Assembly (NCBI RefSeq): GCF_901686465.1 | Contig: NZ_LR594487.1 | Coordinates: 310,001 to 374,000, forward strand | DNA: 64,000 nucleotides | Direction of reading: 5' to 3' | Source of the DNA: Halorubrum sp. DM2 | Lineage (GTDB): Archaea > Halobacteriota > Halobacteria > Halobacteriales > Haloferacaceae | Shown: positions 50,757 through 58,897 of the stretch, one piece after another | How positions within the stretch are numbered: position 1 is the stretch's first letter | Layout of the letters: the number at the start of each line of letters is the position of its first letter | Translations under genes and position numbers: made by a program | Notes under the pieces: model-generated | What the model saw: the letters and a program-made list of their open reading frames with translations, nothing else | Database searches by the model: none | What the model was told of the DNA's origin: nothing

Positions 50757-53045
50757 TCAGTCGTCCCCGACGATCCCCTCCGCGACCGCCATGTCGTCGA
50801 CCGACGGGTCGTCCTCGGACTGCCGGAGGACGAACCGCTTGCGGATCAGGTCGGCGGTGTAGATGGCGGTCCCGATGATGATCAGCGTGTCGCCCGGGAG
50901 CCGCGCCCAGAACAGCGTCTGGACGAGGCCGCCGTTGTAGAACTCGAGGCTGCGCGCGGCGGCGTACCCCTCCGTGAACGCGACGTCGAGCTGGAGGAAA
51001 CCGACCGGGAGCAGCGAGACCCCGACCATCAGCGCGAGGCCGACGTTCCAGCACCAGAACGACGCCCGAAGCCACGAGCCGTCCCAGCGGTCGGGGTCGA
51101 TCGATAGCTGGAGCATGTACGCGACCATGCCGAGCGCGAGGAAGCCGAACGCGCCGAACATCGCGGCGTGGGCGTGGCCGACGGTGAGGTACGTGCCGTG
51201 TTCGTAGTAGTTGATCAGCGGGAGGTTGATGAAGAAGCCGAGGACGCCGGCCCCGACGAAGTTCCAGATCCCGCTGGCGACGATGAACATGAACGGGAGC
51301 TTGTAGGGGAAGCCGCTCGTCTCCGTCATCGCGCGGTACTGCCCGATCGCCTCGTAGAGGATGAAGATGAGCGGCAGCAGCTCCAGCGTCGAGAAGACGC
51401 TCCCGATCGGCACCCAGTAGTCCGGCATCCCGATCCACCAGTAGTGGTGCGAGACGCCGATGACGCCCGTCCCCATCACTAAGAGTGCCTGAAGCATCAC
51501 CGCCTTCTCCGCGCTGCGGCGCGAGAGCAGGTTCATCGAGACGAGCGTCAGCCCGATGATCGCGACGATGAAGAACTCGAACGCGCCCTCGACCCACATG
51601 TGGACGACCCACCACCGCCAGAACTCGGTGACGGCGATGTTCGTCGACGGCGTGAACATGAAGCCGGCGACGAAAAGCAGGGTGATAGAGCCGCCCGCGT
51701 AGAGGATCATGTGCGCGAGCCCGTAGGCCGGCTCGCGGTCGAGCAGCGGCTTGAGCCCGCGGATCGCGAGGACCGCCCAGAGGACGAACCCGGCGAGCAG
51801 GCCGAACTGCCACACTTTCCCGACTTCGAGGTACTCCAAGCCCTCGTTACCGAGAAGCCACCAGAGTTCGCCGGGGAGGTAGCCGTTCGCGCCGAGCCAG
51901 ATACCGGCCATCCCGCCGACCACGACGGTCACCAGCGCGCCGAGGAGGACGTTCACGTACGTCCCCTGTCGCTTCGGCTCGTGACCCGTCAACAGCGGCG
52001 GGAGGAACAGTCCCGCCCCCAGCCACGTCGACGCGATCCAGAGGATTCCCAGATCGATGTGCCACGTCTTCGCGATGGAGAACGGGAGGAGTTGGAGGAT
52101 GTGGACCCCGAAGATCTGCTCGATCCCGAAGAACCCGGCCCGTTCGATGTAGAAGTGCGCCAGCAGGCCGCCAAGCAACACCTGCGCGAGGAACAGTCCC
52201 GCGGCGATGGGAACAAATCGGAGCGCGGCGCGCTGGCTCGGGAAGACGCTCACGTCGCCCGGCTTCGGGACCGAGATCCCCTCCGCGGACGGCTCGGGGA
52301 GCTTCACCGACTTGTACAGCAGGATCGCCGCGCCGGCGGCACCGACGAGCAGCACCATCGCGATCACGCTCCAGATCATCGCGGAGCCGGTCGCGTCGTT
52401 GCCGGCCCCCGGCTGGTAGGGCCACTCGTTGGTGTACGAGTGGTCGGCGTTCGGCCGGTCGGTGTGCGAGAACCACGCCGTCCACAGCGCGAAGTCGGCG
52501 AACGACTCGGCCTCCTCGGTCGAGTCGATCATCCCGACCGGGACGCCGCGGTCGTGGTCGCCCTCGTGGTAGCGCTCGACGTACGTCTCGCGCACCTGCT
52601 CGTGGGCGTACGCCTCCGCGGCGGAGTACTCGACGACGCCGCTCCCGTCGTGAGCGGTGTCGAGTTCGTCGCGCACCAGCGCGTCGATCCGCGACTGCTC
52701 GCCGGAGTCGAGCGCGTCGTACGCCGCGCCGTACTCGGCGTCGGCGTAGTACTCGCGCATGTGTTGGGTCTTCAGCTCCAGCGTCTCGGCGGTGTAGTCC
52801 TCGCCGTAGTACGCCCCGTTGCCGAGGATCGACCCGTGGTTCATCAGCCCGTACTGCTGGAACGCCTCCTTCCCGTCTTGGACGTCGGCCCCCGTCACGA
52901 TCGTCTCGCCGTCGGGACCGACGACCTCGTCCGGGATCGGCGGAGCCTCCTGATACGCGAACCACGCCCCGGCTCCCATCACGACCAGATTCAACAGGAA
53001 CGCCGCGACGATGACCTTCCCGATCGTCTTGCGAGTGAGCCTCAT
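50757..53045 (-). CDS. norZ: Quinol-dependent nitric oxide reductase (qNOR)
   Basis: 762 residues. The N-terminal part has one membrane span, a long external domain with GLMNHGSILGNGAYYGEDYTA, and a second span, the fused cytochrome-c-like portion of qNOR without haem-c CxxCH. The catalytic part has the heme/FeB histidines in the HILQLLPFS, WRWWVVHMWVEGAFEF and HHYWWIG/GHAHAAMFGA segments. Reduces NO to N2O with quinol. Box A (minus-strand gctaaacgc, about 53079) is about 34 bases upstream, and a palindrome sits directly behind it. Divergent from a MoaD-like gene. Confidence 0.94.
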   Translation of the reverse strand: MRLTRKTIGKVIVAAFLLNLVVMGAGAWFAYQEAPPIPDEVVGPDGETIVTGADVQDGKEAFQQYGLMNHGSILGNGAYYGEDYTAETLELKTQHMREYYADAEYGAAYDALDSGEQSRIDALVRDELDTAHDGSGVVEYSAAEAYAHEQVRETYVERYHEGDHDRGVPVGMIDSTEEAESFADFALWTAWFSHTDRPNADHSYTNEWPYQPGAGNDATGSAMIWSVIAMVLLVGAAGAAILLYKSVKLPEPSAEGISVPKPGDVSVFPSQRAALRFVPIAAGLFLAQVLLGGLLAHFYIERAGFFGIEQIFGVHILQLLPFSIAKTWHIDLGILWIASTWLGAGLFLPPLLTGHEPKRQGTYVNVLLGALVTVVVGGMAGIWLGANGYLPGELWWLLGNEGLEYLEVGKVWQFGLLAGFVLWAVLAIRGLKPLLDREPAYGLAHMILYAGGSITLLFVAGFMFTPSTNIAVTEFWRWWVVHMWVEGAFEFFIVAIIGLTLVSMNLLSRRSAEKAVMLQALLVMGTGVIGVSHHYWWIGMPDYWVPIGSVFSTLELLPLIFILYEAIGQYRAMTETSGFPYKLPFMFIVASGIWNFVGAGVLGFFINLPLINYYEHGTYLTVGHAHAAMFGAFGFLALGMVAYMLQLSIDPDRWDGSWLRASFWCWNVGLALMVGVSLLPVGFLQLDVAFTEGYAAARSLEFYNGGLVQTLFWARLPGDTLIIIGTAIYTADLIRKRFVLRQSEDDPSVDDMAVAEGIVGDD

Positions 53046-53086
53046 CGGGCGAGTGTACCGCCGAGACGCCCTATGCGTTTAGCGGC

Positions 53087-53096
53087 AACATGTTCG
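53087..53096. promoter_or_regulatory. Palindrome in the norZ promoter
   Basis: aacatgtt (53087-53094) lies just upstream of the norZ box A. Read towards norZ it is CGAACATGTTGC, differing from the second palindrome (53238-53249) in one half-site. I recall CGAA-N4-TTCG as the motif proposed for the haloarchaeal denitrification activator NarO; this copy matches half of it. Confidence 0.5.
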
Positions 53097-53237
53097 GTCG
53101 GATTCCCGACGCTCGAACACGCCGCAGTCCGGCGGTTTCGGTTGCTCTCGACCGCGCCCCGTCGAGTCCCCGAACGAGATCCGCACGCTCGCCGGCGGGA
53201 GCCGACCGGTCCCGCTCCGCGTCGCTCCGGACCGCCG

Positions 53238-53249
53238 CGAACATGTTCG
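53238..53249. promoter_or_regulatory. Exact CGAA-N4-TTCG palindrome before the MoaD-like gene
   Basis: cgaacatgttcg is a perfect 12-base palindrome, 8-10 bases upstream of a plausible box A (gcttaccc, 53257-53264), which is itself 27 bases before the ATG at 53288. It matches exactly the CGAA-N4-TTCG motif that I recall for NarO-controlled promoters in Haloferax. The second, imperfect copy faces norZ. Confidence 0.6.
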
Positions 53250-53287
53250 CAGACCGGCTTACCCGGACCGAGAGCGTACGCGTATGT

Positions 53288-53734
53288 ATGGCTCAGACCA
53301 GCGAGATGGCCGAGCAGACGGCCGAAACGGAGTCCGTCTCGGGAGAGGCGGGGGCGACCGCGACCGAGGCGGAGACGACCGTCTCGGTCCGGTGTACCGG
53401 CCACGTGCGCACGGAACTCGGGGAGTACGAGTTCGAGTACACCTTCGAGGGCGACACGCTCCGCGCGTTCCTCGACGAACTGTTCGAGGATTACCCCGAA
53501 CTCCAGGACATGCTGATCGCGGAGTCCGAGTCCGATGCCACCCACAGCGGGTGGGCCCCGACGCCGGAGGAGCTACCCGGCACGTGGTCGAAGAATCCGG
53601 TCGGCGAACAGACCATCGCGTACGCCCGGATCCTCGTGAACGGCCACTTCAACGAGAACGAGAACGGCTTCGACACGGAACTGGAAGAGGGCGATCGGGT
53701 CGCGCTGGTCTACCCGTTCATGTTCTGCTGTTGA
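53288..53734 (+). CDS. MoaD/ThiS-like ubiquitin-fold protein ending in Cys-Cys
   Basis: 148 residues. After an acidic leader (about 30 residues), VSVRCTGHVRTELGEYEF, GDTLRAFLDELFEDYPEL and ARILVNGHFNENENGF followed by LEEGDRVALVYPF show the beta-grasp order of MoaD/ThiS sulfur carriers. A large insertion lies at about 80-110. The C-terminus is PFMFCC, where sulfur carriers end in Gly-Gly, so ATP activation is unlikely. Shares a palindromic box with divergent norZ. A role in NO reductase assembly or protection is inference. Confidence 0.75.
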   Translation: MAQTSEMAEQTAETESVSGEAGATATEAETTVSVRCTGHVRTELGEYEFEYTFEGDTLRAFLDELFEDYPELQDMLIAESESDATHSGWAPTPEELPGTWSKNPVGEQTIAYARILVNGHFNENENGFDTELEEGDRVALVYPFMFCC

Positions 53735-53959
53735 GCCGAGCGTCGTCGTCGACCTCGCGCTCGGCCGCGTAGCTGACGGGGACCTTGTCGGAGTACGTCG
53801 CTGCGGACGATCTAGTGTAGTGTTCTCCGGGAATCGGTTAGTACAGACGACCTGCCCATCGTTCCGTGTAGTAGCTGTACTTCTTCTCGAACTACACAGT
53901 GATAGTCGCGCCTGTACTATCTGTGGCCTCGATCACCGACGGTCCGAAACGGCCGGCGC
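53735..53959. other. Intergenic region after the MoaD-like gene
   Basis: About 225 bases with no gene on either strand that I can support. Contains short inverted words such as gtagtgttctcc and gtagtagctgtac, and stop codons in all frames. It separates the MoaD-like gene from the convergent small membrane protein. Confidence 0.3.
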
Positions 53960-54100
53960 TCAGGAGGCTAGGAAGGCCATCGCGACGAGCAGGATGACGA
54001 AGACCAGGATCGGAAGGAGGAACCAGACCACGTCCCACCAGCTTGACCCAGTCGAGTCGTCGCCCGAGGGTTGTAGGGAACCTGGAGGGGAATCGCCCAT
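53960..54100 (-). CDS. 46-residue tail-anchored membrane protein
   Basis: MGDSPPGSLQPSGDDSTGS leads to a single hydrophobic helix WWDVVWFLLPILVFVILL (about 21-38) near the C-terminus. The box A (gttatatatg, 54122-54131 read on this strand) is about 27 bases upstream of ATG 54100, a strong leaderless promoter. Upstream ATGs at 54121 and 54166 are within or before the box and so excluded. Function unknown. Confidence 0.6.
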   Translation of the reverse strand: MGDSPPGSLQPSGDDSTGSSWWDVVWFLLPILVFVILLVAMAFLAS

Positions 54101-54279
54101 AGCGCCACCGGGGTCATACATATATAACGCGTTCGAGTACCTCGTATAAATACTTCCTGTGGTCACTATTCGGAACGATGTCGGTCAGCTCCACGTCTCT
54201 CGTCTGGGAGTGTAGCAGTCACTCTCCGAACCGCTCAGTACGGGTAACGTATTTACAGGCGCTACGCGTGGCTTGAGCC

Positions 54280-54687
54280 GTGCGACGCCGACAAGCCCTC
54301 CTCGGTACGACCGCCGTACTGTCGGGTCTCGCCGGCTGTGCGGGTCCGTTCGCGTCCGACGGATCGCTCGGAAAAGTGACCGTCGAGCTCACGAACACGG
54401 GCGATCAGGCACGGACCTTCCACCTCGCGCTCGAAACTGAATCCGGGATGCTGGACTGGCAGTCACACCGCACCAATGCGGGCGTCAACGAGCGAGTGAC
54501 GATCACGCCGGACGAAGACGTGTCTCCGGTCGCGTTACACGGAGCGGTCGAGAACTTCGCGGAGAGCGCCGACATCCTCGGCGTCGGCGACCTCGACGAG
54601 GACTACTGTCTCCGGTTCAAATTCTGGTATGAGCATCCCACCGACGAGCGCCCGCAGCTGGCTCAGGTCGCGGACACCGAGTGCTGA
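54280..54687 (+). CDS. Small Tat lipoprotein
   Basis: 135 residues from GTG. MRRRQALLGTTAVLSGLAGC is a twin-arginine-like signal with lipobox; the mature part (VELTNTGDQARTFHLALE) is a beta-sandwich of the kind common in haloarchaeal surface lipoproteins. Box A gtatttac (about 54250) is 29 bases upstream. It contains two Cys near the C-terminus (YCLRF, TEC) that may form a disulfide. Unknown function. Confidence 0.7.
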   Translation: MRRRQALLGTTAVLSGLAGCAGPFASDGSLGKVTVELTNTGDQARTFHLALETESGMLDWQSHRTNAGVNERVTITPDEDVSPVALHGAVENFAESADILGVGDLDEDYCLRFKFWYEHPTDERPQLAQVADTEC

Positions 54688-54707
54688 CCGGAACGGCGGT
54701 CCGGGCG

Positions 54708-54780
54708 TGCGGGGGAAGGGATTCGAACCTCAGTCACTCCGCTCGCTGCGCTCGCTCCGTTCCCTGCTTCGAATCCCTTC
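54708..54780 (-). repeat. Truncated tRNA-Leu 3' copy with inverted T-arm piece
   Basis: Bases 54708-54729 are identical to 54822-54843, the T-arm/acceptor end of tRNA-Leu. Thirteen bases of it (54715-54727) recur as an inverted copy at 54768-54780, so the segment can fold into a hairpin whose loop is GC-rich (cgctcgctgcgctcgct). A further 9-bp inverted repeat (cgctgtcgc/gcgacagcg) is at 54791-54820. No other tRNA parts are present. Confidence 0.7.
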
Positions 54781-54821
54781 TCGTCCGAACGCTGTCGCTC
54801 GCGATGTGCTCGCGACAGCGA

Positions 54822-54906
54822 TGCGGGGGAAGGGATTCGAACCCTCGAACCTCTACAGGAGCGGATCTTAAGTCCGCCGCTTTTGGCCAGGCTCAGCCAC
54901 CCCCGC
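54822..54906 (-). tRNA. tRNA-Leu (anticodon TAA)
   Basis: An 85-base type II cloverleaf: acceptor GCGGGGG with CCCCCGC, D-arm, anticodon stem GCGGA/TCCGC around loop CTTAAGA (anticodon TAA), a long variable arm (TCCTGTAGAGGT), and T-arm GAGGG/CCCTT with TTCGAAT. Discriminator A; no CCA encoded; no intron. Decodes TTA. A truncated copy of its 3' end lies 93 bases downstream. Confidence 0.95.
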
Positions 54907-54964
54907 GCGGATACCGCTTCCGGCGGCGGAGTCAAACCCCTTTCGGAACACCGGGCCGGACGCC

Positions 54965-55342
54965 CTACCAGTCGACCGAGAGCGTCCCGTCGCCGTGCGG
55001 ATCCGGCGCGATCTCCTCGTCCGTTCGGCGGTCGACGACGTGGATCACACCTGCCTCCTTCTTCGCGGGGCACGCCTCGGCCGCGCGGACGTTCTCGTCC
55101 AGATCGTCTTCCCCGATGTAGTACGTCTCCGGCTTCGCCATCCCGCTCACCACGTCCATCACCCAGTTGTCCGCGACCTCGGCGCACTTCCCCGCCCCGA
55201 AGCACTTGTTCGCCTCGAAGACGATCTTGTAGGGCTTCTCGTCGATCGGCGGCCCCTCGCCGCCGAGGTCGCTCGCGCGAAGCACCTCGTCGCCGCCGTC
55301 GGTCGCGGCCTCCTCGCCGTCGGTCTCCGCCTCGTCGCTCAT
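54965..55342 (-). CDS. Ferredoxin-like protein with one cluster
   Basis: 125 residues. An acidic leader (about 45) precedes PYKIVFEANKCFGAGKC and AEACPAKKEAGVIHVVD; C-x5-C with a later CP gives three ligands, as in a single [3Fe-4S] or [4Fe-4S] ferredoxin domain (about 55-110). Soluble electron carrier; partner unknown. The last 15 residues are Asp-rich. Stands between tRNA-Leu and a small protein gene; ATG 55342 follows a short gap. Confidence 0.85.
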   Translation of the reverse strand: MSDEAETDGEEAATDGGDEVLRASDLGGEGPPIDEKPYKIVFEANKCFGAGKCAEVADNWVMDVVSGMAKPETYYIGEDDLDENVRAAEACPAKKEAGVIHVVDRRTDEEIAPDPHGDGTLSVDW

Positions 55343-55434
55343 GTCGCTCCCTCGGCGGCCGCGGGACTTTCGTCTGTCGGTCGTTCCCGCGCGCTCGAAC
55401 GGAGAGAATCGGTCACGGCCGCGCGGTCCGCGGG

Positions 55435-55674
55435 CTACTCCTCGACGTGGTCCGCGAGCAGCCGCTCGGCGTGGTCGGCCGACTCCGCGAGCTCCCAGCG
55501 GACTTTCGCGGCGTCGCCGTACGCGAGCGACTCCTTCAGTTCGTCGCGGAGGATCCCCGTGCCGAACCCGACCGTGTCGCCGTCGGCGTCGCCGAGCTCG
55601 TACAGCGCGTAGCGGTCCGGCGCGCTCCCGACCGTCGAGCGGTCGAGGTCCCGCCACGGTTTCGCGAGGCTCAT
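55435..55674 (-). CDS. Small haloarchaeal protein (DUF7508-like)
   Basis: 79 residues. KPWRDLDRSTVGSAPDRYALYELGDADG then GILRDELKESLAYGDAAKVRWELA resemble a shortened GIY-YIG-like beta-alpha unit (ALYELGDADG), and I associate the family with DUF7508. No nuclease residues are evident. It is 26 bases from the DUF5796 gene on the same strand, so a common transcript is likely. Confidence 0.65.
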   Translation of the reverse strand: MSLAKPWRDLDRSTVGSAPDRYALYELGDADGDTVGFGTGILRDELKESLAYGDAAKVRWELAESADHAERLLADHVEE

Positions 55675-55699
55675 CGGCGGCGGCTCCGCGCCACGGCGA

Positions 55700-56158
55700 T
55701 CACCGGTGCGCGTCGAGGCCGTCCGCCGGCCCCTCGACGATCTCGTAGCTTCCCTCGGTCCAGCCGTCCTCGACGAAGACGAACACCCGCCCGCCGGCGA
55801 TCTCTGGGTCGGCCACGACCTCGTTGCGCTGTCCCTCGCGACCGACGATCACGCCGGGGAACACCTCGTCGCGCTCGCCGTCCTCGACGATGACGCGGCC
55901 GACGCCGGAGTCTTCGAGGATCTCGTCGTCGGTCTTGTAGTCGTTCACGTACGTCATCACGCCCTCGGTCTCCGTGGGGTCGGTGACGAGGACGTGGGTC
56001 TCCTTGCCGGGACCTGCGGTCACCGACCCCTCGGCGGACTCGGGGACGCCCCGGTAGAGGGTCGTCCGCCCGTCGAGGTACTCGACGACGACGCCCTCCT
56101 CGCGGAGGTCGACGCCGATCGACGTGGGCGGCACGTCGCTGCGCGTTGGCGCGGACAT
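55700..56158 (-). CDS. DUF5796 family protein
   Basis: 152 residues from ATG 56158. IGVDLREEGVVVEYLDGRTTLYRG and ETHVLVTDPTETEGVMTYVND are the conserved blocks; soluble, mostly beta. Haloarchaeal, unknown function. Divergent from the lipoprotein operon at 56339. Confidence 0.8.
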   Translation of the reverse strand: MSAPTRSDVPPTSIGVDLREEGVVVEYLDGRTTLYRGVPESAEGSVTAGPGKETHVLVTDPTETEGVMTYVNDYKTDDEILEDSGVGRVIVEDGERDEVFPGVIVGREGQRNEVVADPEIAGGRVFVFVEDGWTEGSYEIVEGPADGLDAHR

Positions 56159-56338
56159 ACGCGTCGCTCGGGGTGCCGGCCTCAAAAGGACCGCGCTCGG
56201 GGCTCGCGCCGGACGAACCGGTCGGCCGGTTCCGGAATTGGCCCGTTTTCGAGGGGGGGCGATCGCCGTCGCCGTGGCGCTGTCAGCCGCGAGAATCGGC
56301 GTGCCACATTTAAGTTCTTGCCGCGGGGAGTGCGTACC

Positions 56339-57706
56339 ATGGAACGGACGCGACGGACGCTTCTGGGCGTCGGTGCCGCCCTCGTCGGGACCGCCGGGTG
56401 TCTCGGCGTCGAGGGCGTCGAGTACCCCGACGCTCCCCCCGACGCGCCGGGCGACGCCGGCCCTCCCGGCGACGACCCGTCCGAAGACGGCCCTCCCGAC
56501 GAGCCGGCGGACGCCGACGACGAGGCCCCGACGCTCAATCCCGAGCTGGCGGCGGCGACGCGCGCGGTCGTCGACGACGCGGTGTGGTTCGCGACCGAGT
56601 ACCCGGACGCGGTCGCGACCTACCGCGACGCGGTCGCCGCGGCGGTCTCGACCGTCGATTCGGTCCGCGCGACCGTCGACGAGGAGGCGGCGATCACGAG
56701 CGAGCAGGTGGACGCGGTCGCGGCCGCCGGCGAGGCCGCCGTCGATCGCGCGGCCGAGGCGCTCGAACCCCATTTCTCGCCCGGTCCGCGGATCCGCGAG
56801 CGGGTCGACCCCCACGTCGAGGAGTTGCGCACGGTCGAACCCCGGAACGACGTCGACCGCGCCCTCGAAGAACTCGACCGGATGCGCCGCGGACTCAAGA
56901 GCATCGGGACCGACATCTACGTCAAATCGGCGTTCTCCCGGGACCCGATCCACAACCGGCTGTTCCGCCGACTGCTGGCACCGCTCCCGCCGGACGACCC
57001 CGAGCGCGGTCGGGTCACGGGCGGAGCGCTCGTCGAACTCGCCGTCGCGAGCCGCGGCTTCTCGACGTTTGCGCACCGGCCGTACGACGACGAACTCGAC
57101 CGCGATCGGGTCCCGACCATCTACGGCGACGCGTTCGGTCCCGAGCGCCGGCGCGAACTGCGCGCCCGGCTCGGGCCGATCCCGCGGCCGGCGGACCGCG
57201 TCGAGGAGCTGTTCGTCTCGTTCGCGGACCGGCCGCCGGTCGGGACCCGACGGCGAGACCCGTTCCGGGGTTGGGCCGACGAACTCGACGGCGTCCCGGT
57301 CCACGTCCAGCGGTATCCCGACGCCGAGACCGCCGCGGCCCGGCTCTCGACGGCCCTCGACGCGGGGGCGACCGAGGGCCGCGCCGCAATCGACCCCGAG
57401 GCGACGCTCGCCGGCTCCGACTTCAGCGGGAACAGCTCGGCGACCGGGAACGGGACCGACGCCGACAACGGCACGGCGACCGACGGGGAGACCGCGGCCG
57501 ACGCCGGGCCGACCGCGTGGCACCGCTTCTACCACCGCGAGGCGGAAGGCGAGCGGTACGGCTTCGACGAGCACGCCGGCGTCCAGTACGGCTACGTCGT
57601 CCGGGCCGGCGAGTTCCTGCTCGCGACCGGGTTCTCCGGCGACGCGTGGGAGGAGCGGACCGGCTGGCACGGCAGGCTACGGGACGGGTGGGTGACCGGC
57701 GCGTGA
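56339..57706 (+). CDS. Large haloarchaeal lipoprotein
   Basis: 455 residues. MERTRRTLLGVGAALVGTAGC is a Tat-type signal with lipobox. After a Pro/Asp/Gly linker (about 25-65) come helical segments (ATRAVVDDAVWFATEYPDA) and later alpha/beta parts (RRRDPFRGWADELDGVPVHV), plus an Asn/Gly/Thr-rich loop around 370-385. No enzyme motif recognised. Box A catttaag (56309-56316) is 27 bases upstream. It overlaps the next gene as GTGA. Confidence 0.7.
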   Translation: MERTRRTLLGVGAALVGTAGCLGVEGVEYPDAPPDAPGDAGPPGDDPSEDGPPDEPADADDEAPTLNPELAAATRAVVDDAVWFATEYPDAVATYRDAVAAAVSTVDSVRATVDEEAAITSEQVDAVAAAGEAAVDRAAEALEPHFSPGPRIRERVDPHVEELRTVEPRNDVDRALEELDRMRRGLKSIGTDIYVKSAFSRDPIHNRLFRRLLAPLPPDDPERGRVTGGALVELAVASRGFSTFAHRPYDDELDRDRVPTIYGDAFGPERRRELRARLGPIPRPADRVEELFVSFADRPPVGTRRRDPFRGWADELDGVPVHVQRYPDAETAAARLSTALDAGATEGRAAIDPEATLAGSDFSGNSSATGNGTDADNGTATDGETAADAGPTAWHRFYHREAEGERYGFDEHAGVQYGYVVRAGEFLLATGFSGDAWEERTGWHGRLRDGWVTGA

Positions 57707-58164
57707 ACGCGAACGAGATCGGGCTGGTGGCCGCGGTGTTCGCGCTCGTCGGTGCCGGCGTCGGCATCGTCGGCGCGGCCGCGACGGGGTGGGCCGAGGC
57801 GTCGCTGGCGACCGCCGCGACCGGCGAGACGGCGCGGTTCGGCCCGGTGTTCGTCGCGCAGTCGTACCTCGCCGCGACCGCGACGGTCCTCGTCGGTGCG
57901 GTCCCGCTGGCGGGCGTCGTCGGCGTCCTCGTCGGGTCCCGGGCCAGAGGCGTCGTCTCCGCGGCGTCGACCTGCGGGCTGGGGACCGGTCTCGGCGCGC
58001 TCGCCTACGGGCTGGTGGCGGTCACGGTGATCGTCGTCTCGCAGGGGGACGCCGCCGCGCAGGCGCACGGGATCGCCGACGCGCTCCTGCCGACGCTTGC
58101 GACCGCGTTCGTGTCCGGGGCCGTCGGCGCGTCGACCGGCGTCCTGGGGACGGTGATGCGATGA
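57703..58164 (+). CDS. Four-span membrane protein in lipoprotein operon
   Basis: 153 residues from GTG 57703, overlapping the previous stop. Four hydrophobic segments (about 7-27, 44-70, 80-105, 125-148). No motif recognised. Its stop overlaps the ATG of the next gene, so three proteins are made from one message: lipoprotein, membrane protein, lipoprotein. A surface complex is plausible. Confidence 0.65.
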   Translation: MNANEIGLVAAVFALVGAGVGIVGAAATGWAEASLATAATGETARFGPVFVAQSYLAATATVLVGAVPLAGVVGVLVGSRARGVVSAASTCGLGTGLGALAYGLVAVTVIVVSQGDAAAQAHGIADALLPTLATAFVSGAVGASTGVLGTVMR

Positions 58165-58808
58165 CCCGCGACGCCGACGCGGAATCGAACGACCGTCGCG
58201 ACCCGGAACCGACCGGTCGCGCCGACGCCGACCGCTCCCTCCGACGCGCGTCGCGGCGGGGCGTCCTCGCCGTCGGTGCCGCCGGGCTGCTCGCCGGCTG
58301 TCTCGTGACCTCCGAGGAGGAGGCCGTCGACGGCGATACCGCCGGACAGACGGACGACGGGGACGGCGGGAACGACGGCTCCGACGGAGGAGACGACGGA
58401 TCGGACGGCGACGGCGGAAGCGACGACGCCGACGAGACCACGCCGGACGAGGTCGGCCCCGACGGATCGGGACTGATCGTCACCGACGCGGCGGTTTTGG
58501 ACGTGGTCAGGAGCGGCGGGCGGACGACGGTCGAGGCGCGCCTGACCGTCGAGAACGCGGGTCGGTTCGAGTACGGAACGGTTGAACTCCGGGTCGACGC
58601 GTACGCGACGCCGGCCGGGTCCGACGAGCGCGAGGCCGTCGGATTCGAGTACGTCACCGAGCGGTTCACGTCGGACGACCGGTTCGACGGCTCTCGATCC
58701 CGGCGGTTCCCGGTCGAGATCACGTTCCCGAGTCGGCGCAGCAACGCCCGACCTGACCCCGACCGCTACGCGGTCGACGCGGCGGTACGACGGGCAGAAC
58801 CGCTCTGA
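58161..58808 (+). CDS. Lipoprotein with acidic linker and beta domain
   Basis: 215 residues. Basic RR motif (RRASRRGVLAVGAAG) then lipobox LLAGC mark a Tat lipoprotein; an Asp/Gly/Ser linker (about 55-95) precedes a beta-sandwich-like domain (LIVTDAAVLDVVRSGG, VEARLTVENAGRFEYG). Such domains resemble the FxLYD or CARDB type often seen on haloarchaeal surfaces. Third gene of the operon. Confidence 0.65.
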   Translation: MTRDADAESNDRRDPEPTGRADADRSLRRASRRGVLAVGAAGLLAGCLVTSEEEAVDGDTAGQTDDGDGGNDGSDGGDDGSDGDGGSDDADETTPDEVGPDGSGLIVTDAAVLDVVRSGGRTTVEARLTVENAGRFEYGTVELRVDAYATPAGSDEREAVGFEYVTERFTSDDRFDGSRSRRFPVEITFPSRRSNARPDPDRYAVDAAVRRAEPL

Positions 58809-58897
58809 CCGGCTCGTCTCCGGACGCTCCGCGACCGCCGGCCGAGAGTCTCGCCGTGATCGCTACCTCTTTGTCCGCGCTCGCGAGCCGTGGATCC

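Noticed and set aside
55700-57670. 656-codon frame around the DUF5796 gene
   Set aside because: Only the final 152 residues match a family; the remainder is antisense to the lipoprotein gene at 56339.
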